Source of the DNA: Rhopalosiphum padi
Taxonomy: Eukaryota > Arthropoda > Insecta > Hemiptera > Aphididae
DNA: 64,000 nt
Assembly (NCBI RefSeq): GCF_020882245.1
Contig: NW_026869996.1
Location: 2,279,592-2,343,591 of the forward strand
Reading direction: 5' to 3'
Position 1 is the stretch's first letter. Every line of letters begins with the position of its first letter. This document shows, piece after piece, positions 1 to 14,250 of this stretch. The notes under the pieces are model-generated. The model saw nothing but the letters and a program-made list of their open reading frames with translations, made no database searches and was not told the origin of the DNA. Made by a program: the position numbers and the translations under genes.

Positions 1-3000
1 AAAAATGTTAAATTTAATTTATTTGATGGATTTTAAATCAATTATTATGGGGTTTTTTGATGAATTAATGGTTTTTTTAATAAATTTTAAGGAAATTTCT
101 GGTTTTTAATCATTTATTATGGGGGGTTGTTAAGGAAAAATGTTAAATTTAATTTAATTGATGGATTTAAATCAATTATTATGGGTTTTTTTGATGAATT
201 AATGGTTTTTTTAATACATTTTAAGGAAATTTCTGGTTTTAAATCGTTTATTATTGGGGGTTGTTAAGGAAAAATGTTAAATTTAATGTATTTGATGGTT
301 TTAAATCGGTTATTATTGGGGGTTGTTAAGGAAAAATGTTAAATTTAATTTATTTGATGGATATTAATCAATTATTATGAAGTTTTTTGATGAATTAAAG
401 GTTTTTTTAATATATTTTAAGGAAATTTCTGGTTTTTTAATCATTTATTGTGGGGGTTGTTAAGGAAAAATGTTAAATTTAATTTATTTGATGGATTTAA
501 ATCAATTATTATGGGGTTTTTTTGATGAATTAATGGTTTTTTTAATACATTTTAAGGAAATTTCTGGTTTTTAATAATTTATTATGGGGGTTTGTTAAGG
601 AAAAATGTTAAATTTAATTTATTTGATGGATTTAAATCAATTATTATGGGGTTTTTTGATGAATTAATGGTTTTTTTAATAAATTTTAAGGAAATTTCTG
701 GTTTTTAATCATTTATTATGGGGGGTTGGTTAAGGAAAAATGTTAAATTTAATGTATTTGATGGTTTTAAATCGGTTATTATTGGGGGTTGTTAAGGAAA
801 AATGTTAAATTTAATTTATTTGATGGATATTAATCAATTATTATGAAGTTTTTTGATGAATTAAAGGTTTTTTTTAATATATTTTAAGGAAATTTCTGGT
901 TTTAAAATCGTTTATTATTGGGGGTTGTTAAGGAAAAATGTTAAATTTAATTTATTTGATGGATTTAAATAGTTTTTTATTGGGGGTTGTTAAGGAAAAA
1001 ACGTTAAATTTAATTTATTTGATGGATATAAATCAATTATTATGGGGTTTTTTGATGAATTAATGGTTTTTTTAATACATTTTAAGGAAATTTCTGGTTT
1101 TTAATCATTTATTATGGGGGTTGTTAAGGAAAAATGTTAAATTTAATTTATTTGATGGATTTAAATCAATTATTATGGGGTTTTTTGATGAATTAATGGT
1201 TTTTTAATACATTTTAAGGAAATTTCTGGTTTTTAATAATTTATTATGGGGGTTTGTTAAGGAAAAAATGTTAAATTTAATTTATTTGATGGATTTAAAT
1301 CAATTATTATGGGGTTTTTTGATGAATTAATGGTTTTTTTTAATAAATTTTAAGGAAATTTCTGGTTTTTAATCATTTAATTATGGGGGGTTGTTAAGGA
1401 AAAATGTTAAATTTAATTTAATTGATGGATTTAAATCAATTATTATGGGTTTTTTTGATGAATTAATGGTTTTTTTAATACATTTTAAGGAAATTTCTGG
1501 TTTTAAATCGTTTATTATTGGGGGTTGTTAAGGAAAAATGTTAAATTTAATGTATTTGATGGTTTTTAAATCGGTTATTATTGGGGGTTGTTAAGGAAAA
1601 ATGTTAAATTTAATTTATTTGATGGATATTAATCAATTATTATGAAGTTTTTTGATGAATTAAAGGTTTTTTTAATATATTTTAAGGAAATTTCTGGTTT
1701 TTAATCATTTATTGTGGGGGTTGTTAAGGAAAAATGTTAAATTTAATTTATTTGATGGATTTAAATCAATTATTATGGGGTTTTTTGATGAATTAATGGT
1801 TTTTTTAATACATTTTAAGGAAATTTCTGGTTTTTTAATAATTTATTATGGGGGTTTGTTAAGGAAAAATGTTAAATTTTATTTATTTGATGGATTTAAA
1901 TCAATTATTATGGGGTTTTTTTGATGAATTAATGGTTTTTTTAATAAATTTTAAGGAAATTTCTGGTTTTTAATCATTTATTATGGGGGGTTGTTAAGGA
2001 AAAATGTTAAATTTAATGTATTTGATGGTTTTAAAATCGGTTATTATTGGGGGTTGTTAAGGAAAAATGTTAAATTTAATTTATTTGATGGATATTAATC
2101 AATTATTATGAAGTTTTTTGATGAATTAAAGGTTTTTTTAATATATTTTAAGGAAATTTCTGGTTTTTAAATCATTTATTGTGGGGGTTGTAAAGGAAAA
2201 ATGTTAAATTTAATTTATTTGATGGATTTAAATCAATTATTATGGGGTTTTTTTGATGAATTAATGGTTTTTTTAATAAATTTTAAGGAAATTTTCTGGT
2301 TTTTAATCATTTATTATGGGGGGTTGTTAAGGAAAAATGTTAAATTTAATGTATTTGATGGTTTTAAATCGGTTATTATTGGGGGTTGTTAAGGAAAAAT
2401 GTTAAATTTAATTTATTTGATGGATATTAATCAATTATTATGAAGTTTTTTGATGAATTAAAGGTTTTTTTTAATATATTTTAAGGAAATTTCTGGGTTT
2501 AAATCGTTTATTATTGGGGGTTGTTAAGGAAAAATGTTAAATTTAATTTATTTGATGGATTTAAATCAATTATTATGGGGTTTTTTGATGAATTAATGGT
2601 TTTTTTAATAAATTTTAAGGAAATTTCTGGTTTTTAATCATTTATTATGGGGGTTGTTAAGGAAAAATGTTAAATTTAATTTATTTGATGGATTTAAATC
2701 AATTATTATGGGGTTTTTTGATGAATTAATGGTTTTTTTAATAAATTTTAAGGAAATTTCTGGTTTTTAATCATTTATTATGGGGGGTTGTTAAGGAAAA
2801 ATGTTAAATTTAATTTAATTGATGGATTTAAATCAATTATTATGGGTTTTTTTTGATGAATTAATGGTTTTTTTAATACATTTTAAGGAAATTTCTGGTT
2901 TTAAATCGTTTATTATTGGGGGGTTGTTAAGGAAAAATGTTAAATTTAATTTATTTGATGGATTTAAATCAATTATTATGGGTTTTTTTGATGAATTAAT

Positions 3001-6000
3001 GGTTTTTTTAATACATTTTAAGGAAATTTCTGGTTTTAAATCGTTTATTATTGGGGGTTGTTAAGGAAAAATGTTAAATTTAATTTATTTGATGGATTTA
3101 AATAGTTTTTTATTGGGGGTTGTTAAGGAAAAACGTTAAATTTAATTTATTTGATGGATATAAATCAATTATTATGGGGTTTTTTGATGAATTAATGGTT
3201 TTTTTAATACATTTTAAGGAAATTTCTGGTTTTTAATCATTTATTATGGGGGTTGTTAAGGAAAAATGTTAAATTTAATTTATTTGATGGATTTAAATCA
3301 ATTATTATGGGGTTTTTTTGATGAATTAATGGTTTTTTTAATAAATTTTAAGGAAATTTCTGGTTTTTAATCATTTATTATGGGGGGTTGTTAAGGAAAA
3401 ATGTTAAATTTAATGTATTTGATGGTTTTAAATCGGTTATTATGGGGTTTTTTGATGAATTAATGGTTTTTTTTAATAAATTTTAAGGAAATTTCTGGTT
3501 TTTAATCATTTATTATGGGGGGTTGTTAAGGAAATGGGGGGTTGTTAAGGAAAAATGTTAAATTTAATGTATTTGATGGTTTTAAATCGGTTATTATTGG
3601 GGGTTGTTAAGGAAAAATGTTAAATTTAATTTATTTGATGGATATTAATCAATTATTATGAAGTTTTTTGATGAATTAAAGGTTTTTTTAATATATTTTA
3701 AGGAAATTTCTGGGTTTAAATCGTTTATTATTGGGGGTTGTTAAGGAAAAATGTTAAATTTAATTTATTTGATGGATTTAAATCAATTATTATGGGGTTT
3801 TTTGATGAATTAATGGTTTTTTTAATAAATTTTAAGGAAATTTCTGGTTTTTAATCATTTATTATGGGGGTTGTTAAGGAAAAATGTTAAATTTAATTTA
3901 TTTGATGGATTTAAATCAATTATTATGGGGTTTTTTGATGAATTAATGGTTTTTTTAATAAATTTTAAGGAAATTTCTGGTTTTTAATCATTTATTATGG
4001 GGGGTTGTTAAGGAAAAATGTTAAATTTAATTTAATTGATGGATTTAAATCAATTATTATGGGTTTTTTTGATGAATTAATGGTTTTTTTTAATACATTT
4101 TAAGGAAATTTCTGGTTTTAAATCGTTTATTATTGGGGGTTGTTAAGGAAAAATGTTAAATTTAATTTATTTGATGGATTTAAATCAATTATTATGGGTT
4201 TTTTTTGATGAATTAATGGTTTTTTTAATACATTTTAAGGAAATTTCTGGTTTTAAATCGTTTATTATTGGGGGTTGTTAAGGAAAAATGTTAAATTTAA
4301 TTTATTTGATGGATTTAAATAGTTTTTTATTGGGGGTTGTTAAGGAAAAACGTTAAATTTAATTTATTTGATGGATTTAAATCAATTATTATGGGGTTTT
4401 TTGATGAATTAATGGTTTTTTAATACATTTTAAGGAAATTTCTGGTTTTTAATAATTTATTATGGGGGTTTGTTAAGGAAAAATGTTAAATTTAATTTAT
4501 TTGATGGATTTAAATCAATTATTATGGGGTTTTTTGATGAATTAATGGTTTTTTTTAATAAATTTTAAGGAAATTTCTGGTTTTTAATCATTTATTATGG
4601 GGGGTTGTTAAGGAAAAATGTTAAATTTAATTTAATTGATGGATTTAAATCAATTATTATGGGTTTTTTTTGATGAATTAATGGTTTTTTTAATACATTT
4701 TAAGGAAATTTCTGGTTTTAAAATCGTTTATTATTGGGGGTTGTTAAGGAAAAATGTTAAATTTAATGTATTTGATGGTTTTAAATCGGTTATTATTGGG
4801 GGTTGTTAAGGAAAAATGTTAAATTTAATTTATTTGATGGATATTAATCAATTATTATGAAGTTTTTTGATGAATTAAAGGTTTTTTTAATATATTTTAA
4901 GGAAATTTCTGGTTTTTAATCATTTATTGTGGGGGTTGTTAAGGAAAAATGTTAAATTTAATTTATTTGATGGATTTAAATCAATTATTATGGGGTTTTT
5001 TGATGAATTAATGGTTTTTTTAATACATTTTAAGGAAATTTCTGGTTTTTAATAATTTATTATGGGGGTTTGTTAAGGAAAAATGTTAAATTTTATTTAT
5101 TTGATGGATTTAAATCAATTATTATGGGGTTTTTTGATGAATTAATGGTTTTTTTAATAAATTTTAAGGAAATTTCTGGTTTTTAATCATTTATTATGGG
5201 GGGTTGTTAAGGAAAAATGTTAAATTTAATGTATTTGATGGTTTTAAATCGGTTATTATTGGGGGTTGTTAAGGAAAAATGTTAAATTTAATTTATTTGA
5301 TGGATATTAATCAATTATTATGAAGTTTTTTGATGAATTAAAGGTTTTTTTAATATATTTTAAGGAAATTTCTGGTTTTTAATCATTTATTGTGGGGGTT
5401 GTAAAGGAAAAATGTTAAATTTAATTTATTTGATGGATTTAAATCAATTATTATGGGGTTTTTTGATGAATTAATGGTTTTTTTAATAAATTTTAAGGAA
5501 ATTTCTGGTTTTTAATCATTTATTATGGGGGGTTGTTAAGGAAAAATGTTAAATTTAATGTATTTGATGGTTTTAAATCGGTTATTATTGGGGGTTGTTA
5601 AGGAAAAATGTTAAATTTAATTTATTTGATGGATATTAATCAATTATTATGAAGTTTTTTGATGAATTAAAGGTTTTTTTAATATATTTTAAGGAAATTT
5701 TTGGTTTTAAATCGTTTATTATTGGGGGTTGTTAAGGAAAAATGTTAAATTTAATTTATTTGATGGATTTAAATCAATTATTATGGGGTTTTTTGATGAA
5801 TTAATGGTTTTTTTAATAAATTTTAAGGAAATTTCTGGTTTTTAATCATTTATTATGGGGGTTGTTAAGGAAAAATGTTAAATTTAATTTATTTGATGGA
5901 TTTAAATCAATTATTATGGGGTTTTTTGATGAATTAATGGTTTTTTTAATAAATTTTAAGGAAATTTCTGGTTTTTAATCATTTATTATGGGGGGTTGTT

Positions 6001-7330
6001 AAGGAAAAATGTTAAATTTAATTTAATTGATGGATTTAAATCAATTATTATGGGTTTTTTTGATGAATTAATGGTTTTTTTAATACATTTTAAGGAAATT
6101 TCTGGTTTTAAATCGTTTATTATTGGGGGTTGTTAAGGAAAAATTTTAAATTTAATTTATTTGATGGATTTAAATCAATTATTATGGGTTTTTTTGATGA
6201 ATTAATGGTTTTTTTAATACATTTTAAGGAAATTTCTGGTTTTAAATCGTTTATTATTGGGGGTTGTTAAGGAAAAATGTTAAATTTAATTTATTTGATG
6301 GATTTAAATAGTTTTTTATTGGGGGTTGTTAAGGAAAAACGTTAAATTTAATTTATTTGATGGATATAAATCAATTATTATGGGGTTTTTTGATGAATTA
6401 ATGGTTTTTTTAATACATTTTAAGGAAATTTCTGGTTTTTAATCATTTATTATGGGGGTTGTTAAGGAAAAATGTTAAATTTAATTTATTTGATGGATTT
6501 AAATCAATTATTATGGGGTTTTTTGATGAATTAATGGTTTTTTAATACATTTTAAGGAAATTTCTGGTTTTTAATAATTTATTATGGGGGTTTGTTAAGG
6601 AAAAATGTTAAATTTAATTTATTTGATGGATTTAAATCAATTATTATGGGGTTTTTTTGATGAATTAATGGTTTTTTTAATAAATTTTAAGGAAATTTCT
6701 GGTTTTTAATCATTTATTATGGGGGGTTGTTAAGGAAAAATGTTAAATTTAATTTAATTGATGGATTTAAATCAATTATTATGGGTTTTTTTGATGAATT
6801 AATGGTTTTTTTAATACATTTTAAGGAAATTTCTGGTTTTAAATCGTTTATTATTGGGGGTTGTTAAGGAAAAATGTTAAATTTAATGTATTTGATGGTT
6901 TTAAATCGGTTATTATTGGGGGTTGTTAAGGAAAAATGTTAAATTTAATTTATTTGATGGATATTAATCAATTATTATGAAGTTTTTTGATGAATTAAAG
7001 GTTTTTTTAATATATTTTAAGGAAATTTCTGGTTTTTAATCATTTATTGTGGGGGTTGTTAAGGAAAAATGTTAAATTTAATTTATTTGATGGATTTAAA
7101 TCAATTATTATGGGGTTTTTTGATGAATTAATGGTTTTTTTAATAAATTTTAAGGAAATTTCTGGTTTTTAATCATTTATTATGGGGGGTTGTTAAGGAA
7201 AAATGTTAAATTTAATTTAATTGATGGATTTAAATCAATTATTATGGGTTTTTTTGATGAATTAAAGGTTTTTTTAATATATTTTAAGGAAATTTCTGGT
7301 TTTTAATCATTTATTGTGGGGTTTGTTAAG
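1..7330 (+). repeat. Satellite type A block, ~3.21-kb higher-order repeat
   Basis: Type A is marked by units containing 'gaagttttttgatgaatta' followed by 'aaggttttttt', by 'aatttaattgatgg', and by 'aaatcgtttattattgg'. Rare variants recur at about 3.21 kb: 'gtaaaggaaa' near 2189 and 5402, and 'aaacgttaaa' followed by 'ggatataaatc' near 3134 and 6340. A shorter 1.22-kb recurrence also exists ('ttctgggtttaaatcg' at 2491 and 3708). The type B variants (aaagcgg, aatataattgatgg) do not occur before about 7.4 kb. I set the right limit where those variants first appear. Confidence 0.75.
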
Positions 7331-10300
7331 GAAAAATGTTAAATTTAATGTATTTGATGGTTTTAAATAGTTTTTTATTGGGGGTTGTTAAGGAAAAACG
7401 TTAAATTTAATTTATTTGATGGATTTAAAGCGGTTTTTATGGGGTTTTTTGATGAATTAATGGTTTTCTTAATACATTTTAAGGAAATTTCTGGTTTTTA
7501 ATCATTTATTATGGGGGGTTGTTAAGGAAAAATGTTAAATTTAATATAATTGATGGATTTAAATCAATTATTATGGGGTTTTTTGATGAATTAATAATTT
7601 TTTTAATACATTTTAAGGAAATTTCTGGTTTATAATCATTTATTATGGGGGTTTGTTAAGGAAAAATGTTAAATTTAATGTATTTGATGGTTTTCAATAG
7701 TTTTTTATTGGGGGTTGTTAAGGAAAAACGTTAAATTTAATTTATTTGATGGATATAAATCAATTATTATGGGGTTTTTTGATGAATTCATGGTATTTTT
7801 AATACATTTTTAGCAAATTAATGGTTTTTTAATCATTAATTTTGGGGGTTTTTTAAGGAAAAATGTTAAATATAATGTATTTGATGGTGTTAAATCGTTT
7901 ATTATTGGGGGTTGTTAAGGAAAAATGTTAAATTCAATTTATTTGATGGATTTAAAGCGGTTTTTATGGAGTTTTTTGATGAATAAATGGTTTTTTAATA
8001 CATGTTAAGGAAATTTCTGGTTTTTAATAATTTATTATGGGGGTTTGTTAAGGAAAAATGTTAAATTTAATTTATTTGATGGATTTAAAGCGGTTTTTAT
8101 GGGGTTTTTTGATGAATTAATGGTTTTTTAATACATTTTAAGGAAATTTCTGGTTTTTAATCATTTATTATGGGGGGTTGTTAAGGAAAAATGTTAAATT
8201 TAATATAATTGATGGATTTAAATCAATTATTATGGGGTTTTTCGATGAATTAATGGTTATTTTAATACATTTTAAGGAAATTTCTGGTTTATAATCATTT
8301 ATTATGGGGGTTTGTTAAGGATAAATGTTAAATTTAATGTATTTGATGGTTTTAAATCGGTTATTATTGGGGGTTGTTAAGGAAAAATGTTAAATTTAAT
8401 GTATTTAATGGTGTTAAATCGTTTATTAGGGGGGGGTTGTTAAGGAAAAATGTTAAATTTAATGTATTTGATGGTTTTAAATAGTTTTTTATTGGGGGTT
8501 GTTAAGGAAAAATGTTAAATTTAATTTATTTGATGGATATTAATCAATTATTATGAAGTTTTTTGATGAATAAATGGTTTTTTAATACATGTTAAGGAAA
8601 TTTCTGGTTTTTAATAATTTATTATGGGGGTTTGTTGAGAAAAAATGTTAAATTTAATTTATTTGATGGATTTAAAGCGGTTTTTTATGAGGTTTTTTGA
8701 TGAATTAATGGTTTTTTAATACATTTTAAGGAAATTTCTGGTTTTTAATCATTTATTATGGGGGATTGTTAAAGAAAAATGTTAAATTTAATATAATTGA
8801 TGGATTTAAATCAATTATTATGAGGTTTTTTGATGAATTAATGGTTTTTTTAATACATTTTAAGGAAATTTCTGGTTTATAATCATTTATTATGGGGGTT
8901 TGTTAAGGAAAAATGTTAAATTTAATGTATTTGATGGTTTTAAATAGTTTTTTATTGGGGGTTGTTAAGGAAAAACGTTAAATTTAATTTATTTGATGGA
9001 TATAAATCAATTATTATGGGGGTTTTTTGATGAATTAATGGTTTTTTTTAATACATTTTAAGGAAATTTCTGGTTTTTAATCATTTATTATGGGGGTTGT
9101 TAAGGAAAAATGTTAAATTTAATTTATTTGATGGATTTAAATCAATTATTATGGGGTTTTTTGATGAATTAATGGTTTTTTAATACATTTTAAGGAAATT
9201 TCTGGTTTTTAATCATTTATTATGGGGGGTTGATAAGGAAAAATGTTAAATTTAATTTATTTGATGGTGTTAAATCGTTTATTAGGGGGGGTTGTTAAGG
9301 AAAAATGTTAAATTTAATGTATTTGATGGATTTAAAGCGGTTTTTATGGGGTTTTTTGATGAATTAATGGTTTTTTAATACATTTTAAGGAAATTTCTGG
9401 TTTTTAATCATTTATTATGGGGGGTTGTTAAGGAAAAATGTTAAATTTAATATAATTGATGGATTTAAATCAATTATTATGGGGTTTTTTGATGAATTAA
9501 TGGTTTTTTTAATACATTTTAAGGAAATTTCTGGTTTATAATCATTTATTATGGGGGTTTGTTAAGGAAAAATGTTAAATTTAATGTATTTGATGGTTTT
9601 AAATCGGTTATTATTGGGGGTTGTTAAGGAAAAATGTTAAATTTAATTTATTTGATGGATATTAATCAAGTATTATGAAGTTTTTTGATGAATTAAATGT
9701 TTTTTTTAATATATTTTAAGGAAATTTCTGGTTTTTAATCATTTATTATGGGGGTTTGTTAAGGAAAAATGTTAAATTTAATGTATTTGATGGTTTTAAA
9801 TAGTTTTTTTATTGGGGGTTGTTAAGGAAAAACGTTAAATTTAATTTATTTGATGGATTTAAAGCGGTTTTTATGGGGTTTTTTGATGAATTAATGGTTT
9901 TTTTAATACATTTTTAGCAAATTAATGGTTTTTTAATCATTAATTTTGGGGGGTTTTTTAAGGAAAAATGTTAAATAAAATGTATTTGATGGTGTTAAAT
10001 CGTTTATTATTGGGGGTTGTTAAGGAAAAATGTTAAATTCAATTTATTTGATGGATTTAAACCGGTTTTTATGGAGTTTTTTTGATGAATAAATGGTTTT
10101 TTAATACATGTTAAGGAAATTTCTGGTTTTTAATAATTTATTATGGGGGTTTGTTAAGGAAAAATGTTAAATTTAATGTATTTGATGGTTTTAAATAGTT
10201 TTTTATTGGGGGTTGTTAAGGAAAAACGTTAAATTTAATTTATTTGATGGATATAAATCAATTATTATGGGGTTTTTTGATGAATTAATGGTATTTTTAA

Positions 10301-13300
10301 TACATTTTTAGCAAATTAATGGTTTTTAATCATTAATTTTGGGGGTTTTTTAAGGAAAAATGTTAAATATAATGTATTTGATGGTGTTAAATCGTTTATT
10401 ATTGGGGGGTTGTTAAGGAAAAATGTTAAATTCAATTTATTTGATGGATTTAAAAGCGGTTTTTATGGAGTTTTTTGATGAATAAATGGTTTTTTAATAC
10501 ATGTTAAGGAAATTTCTGGTTTTTAATAATTTATTATGGGGGTTTGTTAAGGAAAAATGTTAAATTTAATTTATTTGATGGATTTAAAGCGGTTTTTTAT
10601 GGGGTTTTTTGATGAATTAATGGTTTTTTTAATACATTTTAAGGAAATTTCTGGTTTTTAATCATTTATTATGGGGGGTTGTTAAGGAAAAATGTTAAAT
10701 TTAATATAATTGATGGATTTAAATCAATTATTATGGGGTTTTTCGATGAATTAATGGTTATTTTAATACATTTTAAGGAAATTTCTGGTTTATAATCATT
10801 TATTATGGGGGTTTGTTAAGGATAAATGTTAAATTTAATGTATTTGATGGTTTTAAATCGGTTATTATTGGGGGTTGTTAAGGAAAAATGTTAAATTTAA
10901 TGTATTTAATGGTGTTAAATCGTTTATTAGGGGGGGTTGTTAAGGAAAAATGTTAAATTTAATGTATTTGATGGTTTTAAATAGTTTTTTATTGGGGGTT
11001 GTTAAGGAAAAATGTTAAATTTAATTTATTTGATGGATATTAATCAATTATTATGAAGTTTTTTGATGAATAAATGGTTTTTTAATACATGTTAAGGAAA
11101 TTTCTGGTTTTTAATAATTTATTATGGGGGGTTTGTTGAGAAAAAATGTTAAATTTAATTTATTTGATGGATTTAAAGCGGTTTTTATGGGGTTTTTTTG
11201 ATGAATTAATGGTTTTTTTAATACATTTTAAGGAAATTTCTGGTTTTTAATCATTTATTATGGGGGATTGTTAAGGAAAAATGTTAAATTTAATATAATT
11301 GATGGATTTAAATCAATTATTATGAGGTTTTTTGATGAATTAATGGTTTTTTTAATACATTTTAAGGAAATTTCTGGTTTATAATCATTTATTATGGGGG
11401 TTTGTTAAGGAAAAATGTTAAATTTAATGTATTTGATGGTTTTAAATAGTTTTTTATTGGGGGTTGTTAAGGAAAAACGTTAAATTTAATTTATTTGATG
11501 GATATAAATCAATTATTATGGGGTTTTTTGATGAATTAATGGTTTTTTTTAATACATTTTAAGGAAATTTCTGGTTTTTAATCATTTATTATGGGGGTTG
11601 TTAAGGAAAAATGTTAAATTTAATTTATTTGATGGATTTAAATCAATTATTATGGGGTTTTTTTGATGAATTAATGGTTTTTTAATACATTTTAAGGAAA
11701 TTTCTGGTTTTTAATCATTTATTATGGGGGGTTGATAAGGAAAAATGTTAAATTTAATTTATTTGATGGTGTTAAATCGTTTATTAGGGGGGGTTGTTAA
11801 GGAAAAATGTTAAATTTAATGTATTTGATGGATTTAAAGCGGTTTTTATGGGGTTTTTTTGATGAATTAATGGTTTTTTTAATACATTTTTAAGGAAATT
11901 TCTGGTTTTTAATCATTTATTATGGGGGGTTGTTAAGGAAAAATGTTAAATTTAATATAATTGATGGATTTAAATCAATTATTATGGGGTTTTTTTGATG
12001 AATTAATGGTTTTTTTAATACATTTTAAGGAAATTTCTGGTTTATAATCATTTATTATGGGGGTTTGTTAAGGAAAAATGTTAAATTTAATGTATTTGAT
12101 GGTTTTAAATCGGTTATTATTGGGGGTTGTTAAGGAAAAATGTTAAATTTAATTTATTTGATGGATATTAATCAAGTATTATGAAGTTTTTTGATGAATT
12201 AAATGTTTTTTTTAATATATTTTAAGGAAATTTCTGGTTTTTAATCATTTATTATGGGGGTTTGTTAAGGAAAAATGTTAAATTTAATGTATTTGATGGT
12301 TTTAAATAGTTTTTTATTGGGGGTTGTTAAGGAAAAACGTTAAATTTAATTTATTTGATGGATTTAAAGCGGTTTTTATGGGGTTTTTTGATGAATTAAT
12401 GGTTTTTTTAATACATTTTTAGCAAATTAATGGTTTTTAATCATTAATTTTGGGGGGTTTTTTAAGGAAAAATGTTAAATAAAATGTATTTGATGGTGTT
12501 AAATCGTTTATTATTGGGGGTTGTTAAGGAAAAATGTTAAATTCAATTTATTTGATGGATTTAAACCGGTTTTTATGGAGTTTTTTGATGAATAAATGGT
12601 TTTTTAATACATGTTAAGGAAATTTCTGGTTTTTAATAATTTATTATGGGGGTTTGTTAAGGAAAAATGTTAAATTTAATGTATTTGATGGTTTTAAATA
12701 GTTTTTTTATTGGGGGTTGTTAAGGAAAAACGTTAAATTTAATTTATTTGATGGATATAAATCAATTATTATGGGGTTTTTTGATGAATTAATGGTATTT
12801 TTTAATACATTTTTAGCAAATTAATGGTTTTTAATCATTAATTTTGGGGGTTTTTTTAAGGAAAAATGTTAAATATAATGTATTTGATGGTGTTAAATCG
12901 TTTATTATTGGGGGTTGTTAAGGAAAAATGTTAAATTCAATTTATTTGATTGATTTTAAAGCGGTTTTTATGGAGTTTTTGATGAATAAATGGTTTTTTA
13001 ATACATGTTAAGGAAATTTCTGGTTTTTAATAATTTATTATGGGGGTTTGTTAAGGAAAAAATGTTAATTTTAATTTATTTGATGGATTTAAAGCGGTTT
13101 TTATGGGGTTTTTTGATGAATTAATGGTTTTTTAATACATTTTAAGGAAATTTCTGGTTTTTAATCATTTATTATGGGGGGTTGTTAAGGAAAAATGTTA
13201 AATTTAATATAATTGATGGATTTAAATCAATTATTATGGGGTTTTTTCGATGAATTAATGGTTATTTTAATACATTTTAAGGAAATTTCTGGTTTATAAT

Positions 13301-14250
13301 CATTTATTATGGGGGTTTGTTAAGGATAAATGTTAAATTTAATGTATTTGATGGTTTTAAATCGGTTATTATTGGGGGGTTGTTAAGGAAAAATGTTAAA
13401 TTTAATGTATTTGATGGTGTTAAATCGTTTATTAGGGTGGGTTGTTAAGGAAAAATGTTAAATTTAATGTATTTGATGGTTTTAAATAGTTTTTTTATTG
13501 GGGGTTGTTAAGGAAAAATGTTAAATTTAATTTATTTGATGGATATTAATCAATTATTATGAAGTTTTTTGATGAATAAATGGTTTTTTAATACATGTTA
13601 AGGAAATTTCTGGTTTTTAATAATTTATTATGGGGGTTTGTTGAGAAAAAATGTTAAATTTAATTTATTTGATGGATTTAAAGCGGTTTTTTATGGGGTT
13701 TTTTGATGAATTAATGGTTTTTTTAATACATTTTAAGGAAAATTTCTGGTTTTTTAATCATTTATTATGGGGGATTGTTAAGGAAAAATGTTAAATTTAA
13801 TATAATTGATGGATTTAAATCAATTATTATGAGGTTTTTTTGATGAATTAATGGTTTTTTTTTAATACATTTTAAGGAAATTTCTGGTTTATAATCATTT
13901 ATTATGGGGGTTTGTTAAGGAAAAATGTTAAATTTAATGTATTTGATGGTTTTAAATAGTTTTTTATTGGGGGTTGTTAAGGAAAAACGTTAAATTTAAT
14001 TTATTTGATGGATATAAATCAATTATTATGGGGTTTTTTGATGAATTAATGGTTTTTTTTTAGTACATTTTAAGGAAATTTCTTGGTTTTTAATCATTTA
14101 TTATGGGGGTTGTTAAGGAAAAAATGTTAAATTTAATTTATTTGATGGATTTAAATCAATTATTATGGGGTTTTTTGATGAATTAATGGTTTTTTTAATA
14201 CATTTTAAGGAAATTTCTGGTTTTTAATCATTTATTATGGGGGGGTTGAT
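7331..14250 (+). repeat. Satellite type B block, ~2.50-kb higher-order repeat
   Basis: Type B units carry 'aaagcggttttta', 'aatataattgatgg', 'ttagcaaattaatgg', 'aattcaatttattt' and 'gaataaatggttttttaat'. Rare variants repeat at about 2.5 kb: 'ttgataagg' at about 9231, 11733 and 14247, and 'aaaccgg' at about 10061 and 12565. Together they give nearly three turns of a 2.50-2.51 kb higher-order repeat. Copies differ mostly by one-base changes in T and G runs. Confidence 0.75.

Noticed and set aside
1712..3064. Open frames of 60-80 codons in the satellite (also at 15086 and 20942) that encode repeated peptides
   Set aside because: They arise where unit lengths are multiples of three and end wherever a homopolymer indel shifts the frame. 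They do not continue across units, and the repeated peptide follows directly from the DNA repeat.
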